From Thermoguttaceae bacterium (GTDB lineage: Bacteria > Planctomycetota > Planctomycetia > Pirellulales > Thermoguttaceae), in NCBI GenBank assembly GCA_024653385.1, contig JANLFZ010000362.1:1-6460 (forward strand): a stretch of DNA of 6,460 bases, read 5' to 3'. Below the pieces are notes generated by a model. The model was not told the DNA's origin, ran no database searches, and saw only the letters and a program-made list of their open reading frames with translations. Of this stretch, positions 6,306 to 6,460 are shown piece by piece. Position numbers and translations under genes: made by a program. Every line of letters starts with the position of its first letter. Positions within the stretch are counted from its first letter, which is position 1.

Positions 6306-6460
6306 ATGAACTCCCACCCACCGATCCCTCAACCAGCCCACCCCGAGGCCCCGCTTCCGGCCGCTCCCCATGTGATCTGGCCGGTATCGCCCGCGGAGAT
6401 TCCCGCCCGCGCCGGCGCGCCGCGCAGGCCGGGCACGCTGGGCATCGTCGGAGCCGGCAC
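6306..6460 (+). CDS. N-terminal part of a Rossmann-fold NAD(P)-binding protein, possibly 3-hydroxyacyl-CoA dehydrogenase-like (runs off the window)
   Basis: The ATG at 6306 opens a frame that stays open to the window edge (51 complete codons plus two bases). The product begins with a Pro/Ala/His-rich leader (about residues 4-42, with PPIPQPAHPEAPLPAAP near the start). It then reads GTLGIVGAG at 43-51, and the next codon begins AC, so Thr follows. A short hydrophobic strand running into GxG and then Thr is the first beta-strand and nucleotide-binding turn of a Rossmann fold. IVGAGT is common at the start of 3-hydroxyacyl-CoA dehydrogenases, where it continues as MG. Other NAD(P) dehydrogenases or oxidoreductases remain possible because the fold is cut here. 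The start follows a strong promoter by only about seven bases and lacks a Shine-Dalgarno. A GTG at 6372 is an alternative start, but it too lies within the leader. Confidence 0.7.
   Translation, partial: MNSHPPIPQPAHPEAPLPAAPHVIWPVSPAEIPARAGAPRRPGTLGIVGAG

Overview
The window is high-GC bacterial DNA holding five complete protein genes and the first 51 codons of a sixth. The best guess is a planctomycete (Pirellulales-like). This rests on three things: an unusual CPBP protease layout that I recall from that phylum, two neighbouring exported HEAT-repeat proteins (one with a Met-Pro-Gly-Gly-Tyr-Pro low-complexity segment), and TTGACA-type promoters combined with sparse ribosome-binding sites. 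The assignment is inference; there is no rRNA or other phylogenetic marker here.

Layout from left to right. (1) 69-713 (+) is pgsA, phosphatidylglycerophosphate synthase. (2) 710-1705 (+) is a CPBP-family intramembrane glutamic protease whose ATG overlaps the pgsA stop (ATGA), so the two are probably translated from one message. (3) 1744-2097 (-) is panD, aspartate 1-decarboxylase, tail-to-tail with the protease gene and starting at a GTG with a good Shine-Dalgarno. (4) 2098-2353 is a divergent intergenic region with a TTGACA promoter facing right. (5) 2354-4045 (+) encodes an exported HEAT-repeat protein with an Ala/Pro/Lys linker and a Gly/Met/Pro/Tyr-rich segment that includes 21-bp tandem repeats. 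(6) 4046-4220 is a gap containing four successive dyad symmetries. (7) 4221-6146 (+, start uncertain) encodes a HEAT-repeat lipoprotein with about a dozen repeats and a Trp-Trp tail. (8) 6147-6305 is intergenic, with a strong sigma70-type promoter only a few bases upstream of (9) a partial gene at 6306 whose product begins with a Pro-rich leader and then an NAD(P)-binding GxG motif.

Functional links: pgsA and the protease both concern the membrane. panD feeds beta-alanine into pantothenate/CoA synthesis and is not obviously tied to its neighbours. The two HEAT proteins are both predicted to be exported, lie in tandem and may form one envelope-associated unit of unknown function; this is the only part that could be called an undescribed system. 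No RNA genes, insertion sequences, CRISPR arrays or phage genes were seen.
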